Assembly: GCA_035645695.1 (NCBI GenBank)
Contig: DASQMC010000012.1
Coordinates: forward strand, 1 to 64,000
Source: JAIVJZ01 sp035645695
GTDB taxonomy: Bacteria; Acidobacteriota; Blastocatellia; Pyrinomonadales; Pyrinomonadaceae
DNA: 64,000 nt
Direction: 5' to 3'
Part shown: one piece after another, positions 17,084 through 24,866 of the stretch
Numbering within the stretch: the first letter of the stretch is position 1
Layout of the letters: each line of letters starts with the position of its first letter
Translations under genes and position numbers: made by a program
Notes under the pieces: generated by a model
What the model was told of the DNA's origin: nothing
The model's input: only the letters and a program-made list of their open reading frames with translations
Databases searched by the model: none

Positions 17084-17986
17084 TCAACGCCGCCGCGCGA
17101 TGACGTACATGATGTCGTAGAGGTTGAGGTAGAAGCCCAAGCCCCCGACGCCGAGACGTTCGAGCGGGCGGTAGAGCGCGGGCTTTTGCTGGCGCAGGAC
17201 GAGGACGTTGTAGGCCATGTTGCCGATGCTGCGATAGAAGCCGCAGTAGCGGTTATAGACGACATCGAAGCCGTGCGCGTCGAGCAGTTGCGCGATTGAT
17301 TTGGGGGAAAAGTAATGGAGGTGCGTGGGCGGGTGGATGAGCCGCCAACGGTCTTTGCGCAGGCGCGCGTTGAGGCTCTCGATGTCGCCGGTGGTGAGCG
17401 CAAGGAGCGCGCCCCGTTCGGTGTGCGCCGCGATCTTTTCGACGTAGGCTTGCGGCTCGCGCAGGTGTTCGATGGTGTCCCACATGCAGACCACGTCGAA
17501 CCGCGCCGCGCCGTAGTCGTGCGCGAGAAAATCGGCCTGCACCACGTCCAGATGCAACTCTTCGCGGGCGTAGCGAACCCCGGCATCGGTGATGTCGATG
17601 CCTTCGACCCGCGCGAACTCGTCGCGCGCCACGTCGAGGAAGAAACCGTAGGCGCAGCCGATTTCGAGAAGGCGGCGGTGGCGCGCGGGATCGAGAAAGC
17701 GTTTGAGTTCCCGCAGGCGCAGCAGGAAGTTTTTGCGGAAGAATTTCGCGTCCGCGGCGTAGTCGCTGAACTCCGCGCCGGTGAAGAACTCTTCGTTGTA
17801 GAGTTGGAGGAGTTCCGCGTCCGAGAGGCGCATGTCGGCGAAGACGTAGCCGCAGGCGCGGCAACGGAGTATGCCGGGATAGAGCGGCGCGGCGTCCGCG
17901 CGCCCGCACACGATGCACCCTCCGGCGGTCGCCGCCGTCGCGTGAGCCGTGTCGGGTTGGTCTGATTTAGTCGGGGTAGAACTCAA
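17084..17986 (-). CDS. SAM-dependent methyltransferase with N-terminal zinc-ribbon motif
   Basis: 300 residues. The N-terminus has CIVCG and CRACG (CxxC pairs, residues about 24-50), then a class I fold: motif I LLEIGCAYGFFLDVA, acidic EGIDIT and DVVCMWDTIEHL (Methyltransf_23 type). Proteins of this layout methylate sugars or lipid-linked intermediates in polysaccharide clusters; the exact acceptor is unknown. The only plausible start is a TTG overlapping the upstream TGA as TTGA; any later start would cut the zinc ribbon. It is translationally coupled to the GT2 upstream and the YfhO-like gene downstream. Confidence 0.85.
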   Translation of the reverse strand: MSSTPTKSDQPDTAHATAATAGGCIVCGRADAAPLYPGILRCRACGYVFADMRLSDAELLQLYNEEFFTGAEFSDYAADAKFFRKNFLLRLRELKRFLDPARHRRLLEIGCAYGFFLDVARDEFARVEGIDITDAGVRYAREELHLDVVQADFLAHDYGAARFDVVCMWDTIEHLREPQAYVEKIAAHTERGALLALTTGDIESLNARLRKDRWRLIHPPTHLHYFSPKSIAQLLDAHGFDVVYNRYCGFYRSIGNMAYNVLVLRQQKPALYRPLERLGVGGLGFYLNLYDIMYVIARRR

Positions 17987-19071
17987 AACAGTTCGGTGTC
18001 TTTGATGTAACGCGGGCGCGCTTTGGTCTCTTGATAAATCTTGCCGATGTATTCGCCGACGATCCCCAGGAACATGATCTGCACGCCGCCGAGAAAATAG
18101 ATGGGGATGATCGTGCCCGCCCAGCCGGGCGGCGTGTGCCCCTTGATTTTGTGATAGAGGTAAAAGAGCGTCATCAGCACGCTGAACAGGAAGACGAGCA
18201 TTCCCGCGACCGTCACGAGACGCAGCGGCACTATACTGAAAGACGTGATGCCGTCGAGCGCGAGCGATGCGAGCTTCCCGAAATCGTGTTTCGACCCTCC
18301 CGCGCCGCGCCGCCTGACGGTGAAAGGCACGATCTCGGACTTGTAGCCGATGTCCACGAAGATGCCGCGCAGGAACAAATTGTACTCGCGGTATTCCGCG
18401 ATGGCGTCGATGGCCTTGCGCGAAACGAGCCGGTATTCCGAGTGGTGCTTGATGATCCGCGCGCCCATCAGGTTCATCAGGTTGTAGAAGAAACCGGAGG
18501 TGGCCTTCTTCAAATAAGAATCGCCGCGCCCGCGCCGCACGCCGTAGACGATGTGCGCGCCCGCCGCGTACTTCTCCAGAAACGTCTCGATGACGGCCTC
18601 GTCCTGCTGCAAGTCCGCGTCAATCGTGACGACGCAATCGGCGTGTTCCCTGACGCCGAGCAGACCGGCGAGCAGCGCGTTTTGCGTGCCGACGTTGCGC
18701 GCGAGCTTGAGACCTTTGACGCGCTCGTCGCGTGCGTGCAGTTCTTCTACGACCGCCCACGTGCGGTCGCGGCTGCCGTCGTCCACGAGATAGATGAAAC
18801 TCGTCGCATCAACTTTTCCGGCCGCCGAAAGTTTTTGCAAAACTTCGATGAGACGTTGCGCCGTGTCGGCGATGACGAGTTCTTCGTTGAGACAGGGCAC
18901 GACGATGGCGAGCACCGGCGTGCCGGGGCGCACGTCGGCCGCCGTCGCCGCCGTCGTCGCGGGCAACCGCTCGCCCGCCGCCACCGCCACCGTTGTCGAG
19001 GCGTGCGCGGCGGGCTTCGTCGTTCCGGTTTCTTTCGTCGTCGAACTCAAGAGCTTATGCCACCTCTTCAA
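17983..19071 (-). CDS. GT2 polyprenyl-phosphate glycosyltransferase, GtrB/CsbB/DPM1-like
   Basis: 362 residues. A GT-A domain (VVPCLNEELVIADTAQRL, VDDGSRDRTW, catalytic-site DADLQQD, NVGTQN) is followed by two TM helices at the C-terminus (LRLVTVAGMLVFLFSVLMTL and IIPIYFLGGVQIMFLGIVGE). The family loads a sugar onto undecaprenyl phosphate on the cytoplasmic side. In the CsbB-YfhO and GtrABC systems the product is used outside by a GT-C partner, which here would be one or more of the three YfhO-like proteins. Start is TTG 19071, overlapping the upstream gene by 17 bases; TTG 19050 is an alternative. No ATG is available before the catalytic domain. Confidence 0.88.
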   Translation of the reverse strand: MKRWHKLLSSTTKETGTTKPAAHASTTVAVAAGERLPATTAATAADVRPGTPVLAIVVPCLNEELVIADTAQRLIEVLQKLSAAGKVDATSFIYLVDDGSRDRTWAVVEELHARDERVKGLKLARNVGTQNALLAGLLGVREHADCVVTIDADLQQDEAVIETFLEKYAAGAHIVYGVRRGRGDSYLKKATSGFFYNLMNLMGARIIKHHSEYRLVSRKAIDAIAEYREYNLFLRGIFVDIGYKSEIVPFTVRRRGAGGSKHDFGKLASLALDGITSFSIVPLRLVTVAGMLVFLFSVLMTLFYLYHKIKGHTPPGWAGTIIPIYFLGGVQIMFLGIVGEYIGKIYQETKARPRYIKDTELF

Positions 19072-21466
19072 CGCGCCGCCCGCTGGAAGCCTCCATTCGC
19101 GCGATCAACCCGTCAAGGATCGGGTGGACGCTCGCGGGCGTGAAAGCGTCGCGCCGCGCGCGCCCTGCGGCGATGATGCGGCGGCGTAAGGAGTCGTCGT
19201 CGCGCGTGACGAGCTTAGCGAGAGTCGCCACGGCGCGCAAATCTTCCTTGCTGTCGAACGTCAGCCCGGCCTCGCCGAGGGTTTCCGGCACGGCCGCGCT
19301 ACGGTAAGCGACGACGGGCACGTCGAACCACATCGCCTCGACGAGCGGCACGCCGAAACCTTCGTGTTCGCTCATAGACCAGTATAGGTGCGCCGTGCGG
19401 TAGTAGGCCAGCAGTTCGGCGTCCGTGATCTGCCCGGTGACGACGATGTGCTCGCTTAAGCCCTGCGCGGCGATGTTGCGCACGAGGCGCGTGTAGTAAG
19501 GATCGGATCGGCGGCCTTCGCCCGCGATGACGAGGCGGGAACCCGCGTCGAGGCGGCGGTAAATCGCGTAGGCTTCGACGAGTTCATCCTGCTTCTTATT
19601 CGGCGCGATGCGCCCGACGAAGAGCAGGTTGATCAGCCCGTCCTGCAAGCGATCCATGACGGCGTCGTCGGCGCGCGCGTTCCACTTCGCGGGGTCGCAG
19701 ATGATCGGCAACACGCCGGGCGACTCGAAGCCGCACGCCGCGAGTTCCGACGCGTTGAAAGACGAGTCGCCGACGGAGACGGGGAAGTGCGGCGCGAGGC
19801 GCGGCAAATGCGCGCGCCCCGTCTCCAGCATCCACGCGAAGCCGGGTCGATAGGGCGCGTAGTATCCGGCCGGGGTGACGTTGTGATAGACGAGACACTT
19901 CGCGCCCGCGTGCTCGACGGCGAACGCGGTCAACTCCGATCCGATGGAATGATGATAGAGCAGCGCGTCCGACCGGGCGACGAGCGCGGGGTCGAATAAT
20001 CGCGCTTCGCCTTCCATCCGCGCCTCGCGACGCTTGACGTAAATCTCCGACGCGTAGCCGCGACGGCGCAGGTAGTCGCGAATACTGATCGCCTGATTCG
20101 AGATCGCATCGCCGTAGACGATGTCGGGCAGCAGTTGATGAATCGCGGCGCGGGCGCGCGTCGAAGCGTGCGCGGGAGAGGTTCGCGTCGTCGCGCTCGA
20201 TTCGCGCGCGCTCGCTTCCTCCACGCGTGCGCTCGCTTCCTCCCCGCGCGGGTTGAGCAGGTCTTCGTAACGCGCGATGACCTTGTCCCAATCGGCGTGT
20301 TCGGCGGCATAGGCACGCCCGCGCGCGCCCAACGCGGCGAGTTCGGCGTCCGTGGCGCGGGCGACGCGCGAGAAAGCGTGCGCCCATTCCTCTTCGGTCG
20401 CGGCGAGCCAGCCGCCGCCCGCGCGTTCGACGGCGAGCGCGGTGGCGAGGCATTCGCGGTGCGCGGCGACGGGACGACCGCCGTAACTCCAAGCCTCCAT
20501 CAGGGCGCGCGAGAAACTTTCGTTGCGGCTCGGTTGAAACAGCGCGCGGCAGGCTATGAGCAACGCCGCCTTAGTCTCTTCGCCGACGAGGCCGAGATCG
20601 AAAATGCCCCGCTCGCGTTCGTCGTAAGAGTGTGCGCCCGCGCCCGCGAGGACGAGCTTTAGTTGCGTCTCCGGCGCGCCTTCCCTGAAGCGACGAAAAG
20701 CCGCGACCATGAGATCGGTGTTTTTCGTCTCGTCGCGGCGGCCGAGATAGAGCACGAAGGGCGCGCCGCCGCGAAGCTCGGGGGGGAGCGCGCGCGCGAG
20801 TTGTTTCGTCGAAGCCTTGTTCCGTTCGATGCCTTCGCCGACGACGAGGCCGCGCGCGAAGACGGACGCGCCGTAGAGCCGCGCGGCGAGTTCGCGTTCG
20901 CCCTCCGAGTTGAACAGCACGCCCCTCGCGCGATGAAACAACTCTTCGACGGCGGGCAGGTAAGCCGCCGGTTCGTCGTGCAGGCACGGCTGGAGGAACG
21001 CGCGTTCGGCGACGAGCGGAAGCCCCCCGGTGGCGTGTGCGAACATGTAAGGGATGAAGATGAACGCGCTGTAATCGTCGCCGTGCGCGCGCAGGTGTTC
21101 GAGAAGCGCGGGCGAATTGATGTTCTCGCCCGTGAAGATCGCGGCATCGGCATCCGGGACGGGTGAGACGCCCGCGCGCAAACTCTCAGGCTTGAGTGCG
21201 AGCAGTTTCGCGTTGACGCGGTCGAAAGCCTCCGAGTCGCGCGCGCCTACGGGGAAACGGCGCACGCTCAAGCCGTGTTGCCGCGTGAGTCCCGGCCGGA
21301 GGTGGTTCGTCGCCCAGTCGTCTTGAAACGAACGGCAGCAGGTGGCGAGCACCTCCACTTCGCGGCCGCGCGCGGCGAGCCGCGTCGCGAGTTGAAAGGC
21401 CTGCTGCTCGGCTCCGCCTTTCAACTCAGCCCCGAACCACGGGATGACGATGGCGAGCGGCTTCAT
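19055..21466 (-). CDS. Fused double GT4 glycosyltransferase
   Basis: 803 residues carrying two complete GT-B enzymes. The first spans about 1-400 (IVIPWFGAELKGGAEQQAFQ; C-lobe FVLYLGRRDETKNTDLMVAA and PSRNESFSRALMEAWSYGG); after a Ser/Ala/Glu linker at about 405-430 the second spans about 435-800 (LPDIVYGDAISNQAISIRDY; NLLFVGRIAPNKKQDELVEA; SMSEHEGFGVPLVEAMWFDV). Such fusions usually add two sugars in succession to a growing lipid-linked oligosaccharide. ATG 21466 overlaps the stop of the upstream gene as ATGA. Confidence 0.92.
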   Translation of the reverse strand: MKPLAIVIPWFGAELKGGAEQQAFQLATRLAARGREVEVLATCCRSFQDDWATNHLRPGLTRQHGLSVRRFPVGARDSEAFDRVNAKLLALKPESLRAGVSPVPDADAAIFTGENINSPALLEHLRAHGDDYSAFIFIPYMFAHATGGLPLVAERAFLQPCLHDEPAAYLPAVEELFHRARGVLFNSEGERELAARLYGASVFARGLVVGEGIERNKASTKQLARALPPELRGGAPFVLYLGRRDETKNTDLMVAAFRRFREGAPETQLKLVLAGAGAHSYDERERGIFDLGLVGEETKAALLIACRALFQPSRNESFSRALMEAWSYGGRPVAAHRECLATALAVERAGGGWLAATEEEWAHAFSRVARATDAELAALGARGRAYAAEHADWDKVIARYEDLLNPRGEEASARVEEASARESSATTRTSPAHASTRARAAIHQLLPDIVYGDAISNQAISIRDYLRRRGYASEIYVKRREARMEGEARLFDPALVARSDALLYHHSIGSELTAFAVEHAGAKCLVYHNVTPAGYYAPYRPGFAWMLETGRAHLPRLAPHFPVSVGDSSFNASELAACGFESPGVLPIICDPAKWNARADDAVMDRLQDGLINLLFVGRIAPNKKQDELVEAYAIYRRLDAGSRLVIAGEGRRSDPYYTRLVRNIAAQGLSEHIVVTGQITDAELLAYYRTAHLYWSMSEHEGFGVPLVEAMWFDVPVVAYRSAAVPETLGEAGLTFDSKEDLRAVATLAKLVTRDDDSLRRRIIAAGRARRDAFTPASVHPILDGLIARMEASSGRRVEEVA

Positions 21467-22461
21467 GCTTGACCGGAAAAGTTATCGCGCGCTTCCGCCC
21501 CTTGCAGCGACCGCAGGCGGCGCGCCTCCGCGTCGAACTCATCGCGCGCCCTCTGTTGCCTGTCGGAGAGCGCGCGCAACTCATCGCGCAACTCTTCAAG
21601 CACTACCCGCTGCGTCTCGACGATGACTCTCTGTTCCTGAATCAAAAATTCCTGTTGCGCGTCGGCCGCGAGTTGCTGCTCGCGCCGCAGCGTCTCCGAG
21701 ATTTGCTGTTGCATCGTGATCGCCCCGGTCAACTCCGTGAGCGCGGCCTGCGCCTGCTCGATCTGCGTCTGCGTCTGCGCCTGCAACTCGGCGTGGCTGT
21801 TCGAGAGTTCGAGCAGCGCGTCTGAGAACATCGCCACCGCCTCGACGATGTCGCCCTGTTGCGACATCCCGACCGTGGGCGCGTGTGTGTCGCCCGCCGG
21901 ATAGCCGCCGCACGTCCGGTTCACGTAGTCGGCAATGCGTTGCTGCTGCGCAAGCGCGTAGATTTCAAATTGTTGCTGGTGCTGCATCGACACGGGCAGC
22001 CGCACGAGGGCGCGCACGAGCCGCAACACATAGCCGACGAACGGCACGCGGCTCAACCGGCGCACGAGCGGCGACGGCAACCCTTCGATTCTCACCGCGC
22101 GCCCCGGCGCACGCACCTCCGCCGAAGCCGACACGCGCTCGATGATCTCGACTTTGCCGGTGCGCCCGCCGCGCAACTCTTCCAATTCGCGCGCCCACTC
22201 GGCCTCGAAAGGCGCGCGCCCCAGAATCGCTTGATAGACGGCCGCGACGAAATGCCGGTCGTGATAAGCCAGCAACTCCGCGACGTGATATTGAGATTTA
22301 TCGCCCGCCTCGAAGTCGGGTTGCAACACGAGCGGCTCGACGGCCGAGGCCGGACGCAAGACGCGCGCGGCATCCCGCTCGCCGCCACCTCTGCTTCCAC
22401 CGCCGCCCGCTTCCGGCGGCGGATCGCCCGCGTTGATTTCAGTGTCGTTCGCTTCGATCAT
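21463..22461 (-). CDS. DUF4214-like plus coiled-coil protein of the polysaccharide operon
   Basis: 332 residues, no signal peptide. A Gly/Glu-rich start is followed near residues 55-115 by a DUF4214-like segment (HDRHFVAAVYQAILGRAPFE), a moderately hydrophobic stretch (PFVGYVLRLVRALVRLPVSM), and a long Gln/Glu/Leu-rich helix from about 205 to the end (QAQTQTQIEQAQAALTELTG ... VVLEELRDELRALSDRQQRA) that should form a coiled coil. Position between Wzt and the double GT suggests a membrane-associated scaffold or chain-length/assembly factor, but this is inferred from context only. The start overlaps nothing; the stop is coupled to the GT gene by ATGA. Confidence 0.8.
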   Translation of the reverse strand: MIEANDTEINAGDPPPEAGGGGSRGGGERDAARVLRPASAVEPLVLQPDFEAGDKSQYHVAELLAYHDRHFVAAVYQAILGRAPFEAEWARELEELRGGRTGKVEIIERVSASAEVRAPGRAVRIEGLPSPLVRRLSRVPFVGYVLRLVRALVRLPVSMQHQQQFEIYALAQQQRIADYVNRTCGGYPAGDTHAPTVGMSQQGDIVEAVAMFSDALLELSNSHAELQAQTQTQIEQAQAALTELTGAITMQQQISETLRREQQLAADAQQEFLIQEQRVIVETQRVVLEELRDELRALSDRQQRARDEFDAEARRLRSLQGAEARDNFSGQA

Positions 22462-22472
22462 CGCTTACCGGC

Positions 22473-23849
22473 TTAGGCTTTCAGAGCGCGCGACTCCAGC
22501 CCCGCGCCCCCGCTCAAACTCTGGCCGCCCTCTCGCCGCCCGGCTTCGATGCGCCGCGTCGCGACCCGCGCGTTGAGATTCGCGATGCCCTCCATCTCCA
22601 CGGCGCAGGAGACGCGAAAGAAGATCACGCCGTCGAGCCAATCGAAGGCCACGCCGTCGGGCGTGTGCGCCGCCACCGAGACGAAATAATGTTCCTGCCC
22701 GAGCCAGCAGTCGAACGTGAAGACGGCTTCGACGATCTCGCCGCGCCGCGCCGCGCCGAGCGGCTGCCCGCGCTGCTCCGTGTTCGTCCCGTAGATGTTG
22801 ATGCCGTGGCGATTGCGAATCATAAACCCGCACACCGGCTCGGCCGCGTCTTCGTGAAACAGCACGAGCAGGCGCACGGCCACCGCGTCGCCCGTCTCAA
22901 CCAACTCGACGCCGCGACCCGTCGCAGCGTCAATCAACTCCGCGCCGATCACTTCCGCACGCTTATTTCCATGACGGTAAGAATACTGCAAAGGCCGGCG
23001 CGCGACCTCTCCCGCCGCATCAAGCGCGACTCCGCCCGCGCTCTCCTCCTCCTGCTGCGCACGCGTGGGCGGCTCGTCCCCGGCGCGCGCCGCGTCGCCG
23101 TCCGCGTAAGCCTCCTCGCGCGCCATGATCACGCGCTGGTAACGGTTGAGCACTTCCATCGGCGTGCCGTCGGCGATCATCCTCCCGGCGTTCAGCAGGA
23201 TCGCGCGCGAGCAGAGCGCGCGCACCAGCGTCGGCTCGTGCGAGACGAAGAGGATGGTCGTCCCCGCTTCCTGCATCTCCTTGATGCGCCGCACGCAGCG
23301 ATGCTGGAAGATCGTGTCGCCGACGGAGAGGGCTTCGTCCACGACCAGAATGTCCGGGTCGGTGTTGACGGCGATGGCGAAGGCGAGGCGCACGAACATG
23401 CCGGAGGAATAGGTTTTGACGGGCTGGTGCAGGAAGTCTCCGATCTCGGCGAAGCGTTCGATCCGGTCGAGGCGCGCGTCGGTGTCGGCGCGTGAGAAAC
23501 CGATCAGCGAGGCGTTCATGTAGATGTTTTCGAGGCCGGTGAATTCGAGATTGAAGCCCGCGCCGAGTTCGAGCAGCGCGGCGACGCGCCCCTCAACCTG
23601 TACGTCGCCATGCGTCGGTGCGAGCGTGCCCGTGATGATCTGCAAGAGCGTGGACTTGCCGCTGCCGTTCGGCCCGACTATTCCTACGGTCGTGCCGCGC
23701 TCGATCTCGAAGCTGATTTCGCTGAGCGCCCAGAACTCGCGGTGTCGCTTCAACCACCCGCGCGTCAATGTCTCTTTCAAGCGGTCGCTCGGATGATCGT
23801 AGATGCGATACTGCTTCGCCACCCCTTCGACGCGCAATGCCGTGCTCAT
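22473..23849 (-). CDS. wzt: ABC transporter ATP-binding protein for polysaccharide export, Wzt-like
   Basis: 458 residues from ATG 23849 (MSTALRVEGV). The ABC domain has Walker A GPNGSGKS, signature TYSSGM and Walker B ILVVDEAL, and a characteristic N-terminal region (KQYRIYDHPSDRLKETLTRG) of the Wzt/TagH/KpsT class. An Ala/Glu linker leads to a C-terminal Wzt-type carbohydrate-recognition sandwich (residues about 300-440; EVIGAELIDAATGRGVELVE, FMIRNRHGINIYGTNT). The C-domain reads the terminal modification of the chain to be exported, which fits the methyltransferase in this operon. The cognate permease is divergently transcribed at 24017 rather than in the same operon. Confidence 0.92.
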   Translation of the reverse strand: MSTALRVEGVAKQYRIYDHPSDRLKETLTRGWLKRHREFWALSEISFEIERGTTVGIVGPNGSGKSTLLQIITGTLAPTHGDVQVEGRVAALLELGAGFNLEFTGLENIYMNASLIGFSRADTDARLDRIERFAEIGDFLHQPVKTYSSGMFVRLAFAIAVNTDPDILVVDEALSVGDTIFQHRCVRRIKEMQEAGTTILFVSHEPTLVRALCSRAILLNAGRMIADGTPMEVLNRYQRVIMAREEAYADGDAARAGDEPPTRAQQEEESAGGVALDAAGEVARRPLQYSYRHGNKRAEVIGAELIDAATGRGVELVETGDAVAVRLLVLFHEDAAEPVCGFMIRNRHGINIYGTNTEQRGQPLGAARRGEIVEAVFTFDCWLGQEHYFVSVAAHTPDGVAFDWLDGVIFFRVSCAVEMEGIANLNARVATRRIEAGRREGGQSLSGGAGLESRALKA

Positions 23850-23893
23850 AGCTGAAACCCTATCGCAAAAGCTACCGGAGGGCAAACTGTTAT

Positions 23894-24009
23894 CTTGTCA
23901 GTTGTCAGCTGTCAGCTGTCAGTTGTTTTTTTCTTCATTGATGGGAAACTGACGTTATCAAGGCTCAACTCAGCCTAAAGGCAATGCAACTGACAACTGA
24001 CAACTGACC
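23894..24009. repeat. Periodic inverted repeat PIR3 (TTGTCAG heptad) in a divergent promoter region
   Basis: The left arm runs TTGTCAG TTGTCAG CTGTCAG CTGTCAG (23895-23925) and the right arm AACTGAC x3 (23988-24009), separated by about 60 nt. It fills the whole gap between the divergent wzt and wzm genes, so it cannot act simply as a terminator here. Confidence 0.85.
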
Positions 24010-24016
24010 AACTACA

Positions 24017-24850
24017 ATGGCGCGTATGATCTCGGCGCAGGATTCAAGGCGGTTGGTGTGGCGTCCCTTGTGGGAGTTGCCGGGGCGATTCGAGTTGATT
24101 CGTTCGCTTGCGCGGCGCGAGTTGGCGGCGCGTTATCGCGGGTCGGCGCTCGGCGTGGTGTGGGCGATGCTGACGCCCGCCGTGATGATCGCGATCTACA
24201 CGTTTATTTTCGCGGGTATTTTCGGGGCGCGTTTCGGCGCGAGCGGAACGGCCTGGGATTACGCGCTCTATCTTTTCTGCGCGCTCCTGCCGTGGACGGC
24301 TTTTCAGGATTCCCTGCAAGTCTCCGCGGGCGTCATCGTCGCGCACGCGAACCTCGTCAAGCGCGTGGTCTTTCCGCTCGAAGCGTTGCCGGTGGCGCAG
24401 GTGCTGGCCGCGCTCTCGACGCAGATGCTCGGGACAATCGTGCTCGTCGCGGGCGTCGTCGTCATCCGGCGCGAACTCCACCTGTCGCTCTTGTGGCTGC
24501 CCGTGCTCGTCCTGCCACAACTCGTTTTGATGCTCGGCGCGGCGTGGCTCGTCTCGTCGCTCGGCGTCTTCCTGCGCGACACGGGACAGGTCGTCTCGCT
24601 CCTGCTCGTCGCGTGGATGTTTCTGACGCCGATCATCTATCCCGAACAGATCGTGCCCGCGCGCTATCGTGCCTTCATCGACGCCAACCCGTTCACGCCG
24701 CTCGTCAGAAACTATCGCCGCATCCTACTCGAAGGCGTCGCGCCCGACTGGACGGGACTCGCCTACTTCACACTCTTTGCCCTCACCGTCTTCGTCTGCG
24801 GCTACTGGTGGTTCGCACGCACGCGCAAGAATTTCGCCGACGTGATCTGA
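24017..24850 (+). CDS. wzm: ABC-2 polysaccharide exporter permease, Wzm-like
   Basis: 277 residues. The N-terminus LIRSLARRELAARYRGSALG is the classic cytoplasmic motif of Wzm/KpsM permeases, followed by about six TM helices (VVWAMLTPAVMIAIYTFIFA, LVLMLGAAWLVSSLGVFLRD, YFTLFALTVFVCGYWWFART). A YPEQIVPARYRAFIDANPFT motif before the last helices is also typical. With Wzt (22473-23849) it would export lipid-linked O-antigen-like polysaccharide across the inner membrane. ATG 24017; ATG 24026 is a close alternative. Its 3' end converges on the ligase gene with a 16-base gap. Confidence 0.93.
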   Translation: MARMISAQDSRRLVWRPLWELPGRFELIRSLARRELAARYRGSALGVVWAMLTPAVMIAIYTFIFAGIFGARFGASGTAWDYALYLFCALLPWTAFQDSLQVSAGVIVAHANLVKRVVFPLEALPVAQVLAALSTQMLGTIVLVAGVVVIRRELHLSLLWLPVLVLPQLVLMLGAAWLVSSLGVFLRDTGQVVSLLLVAWMFLTPIIYPEQIVPARYRAFIDANPFTPLVRNYRRILLEGVAPDWTGLAYFTLFALTVFVCGYWWFARTRKNFADVI

Positions 24851-24866
24851 ACACAGGGCATCCGCA

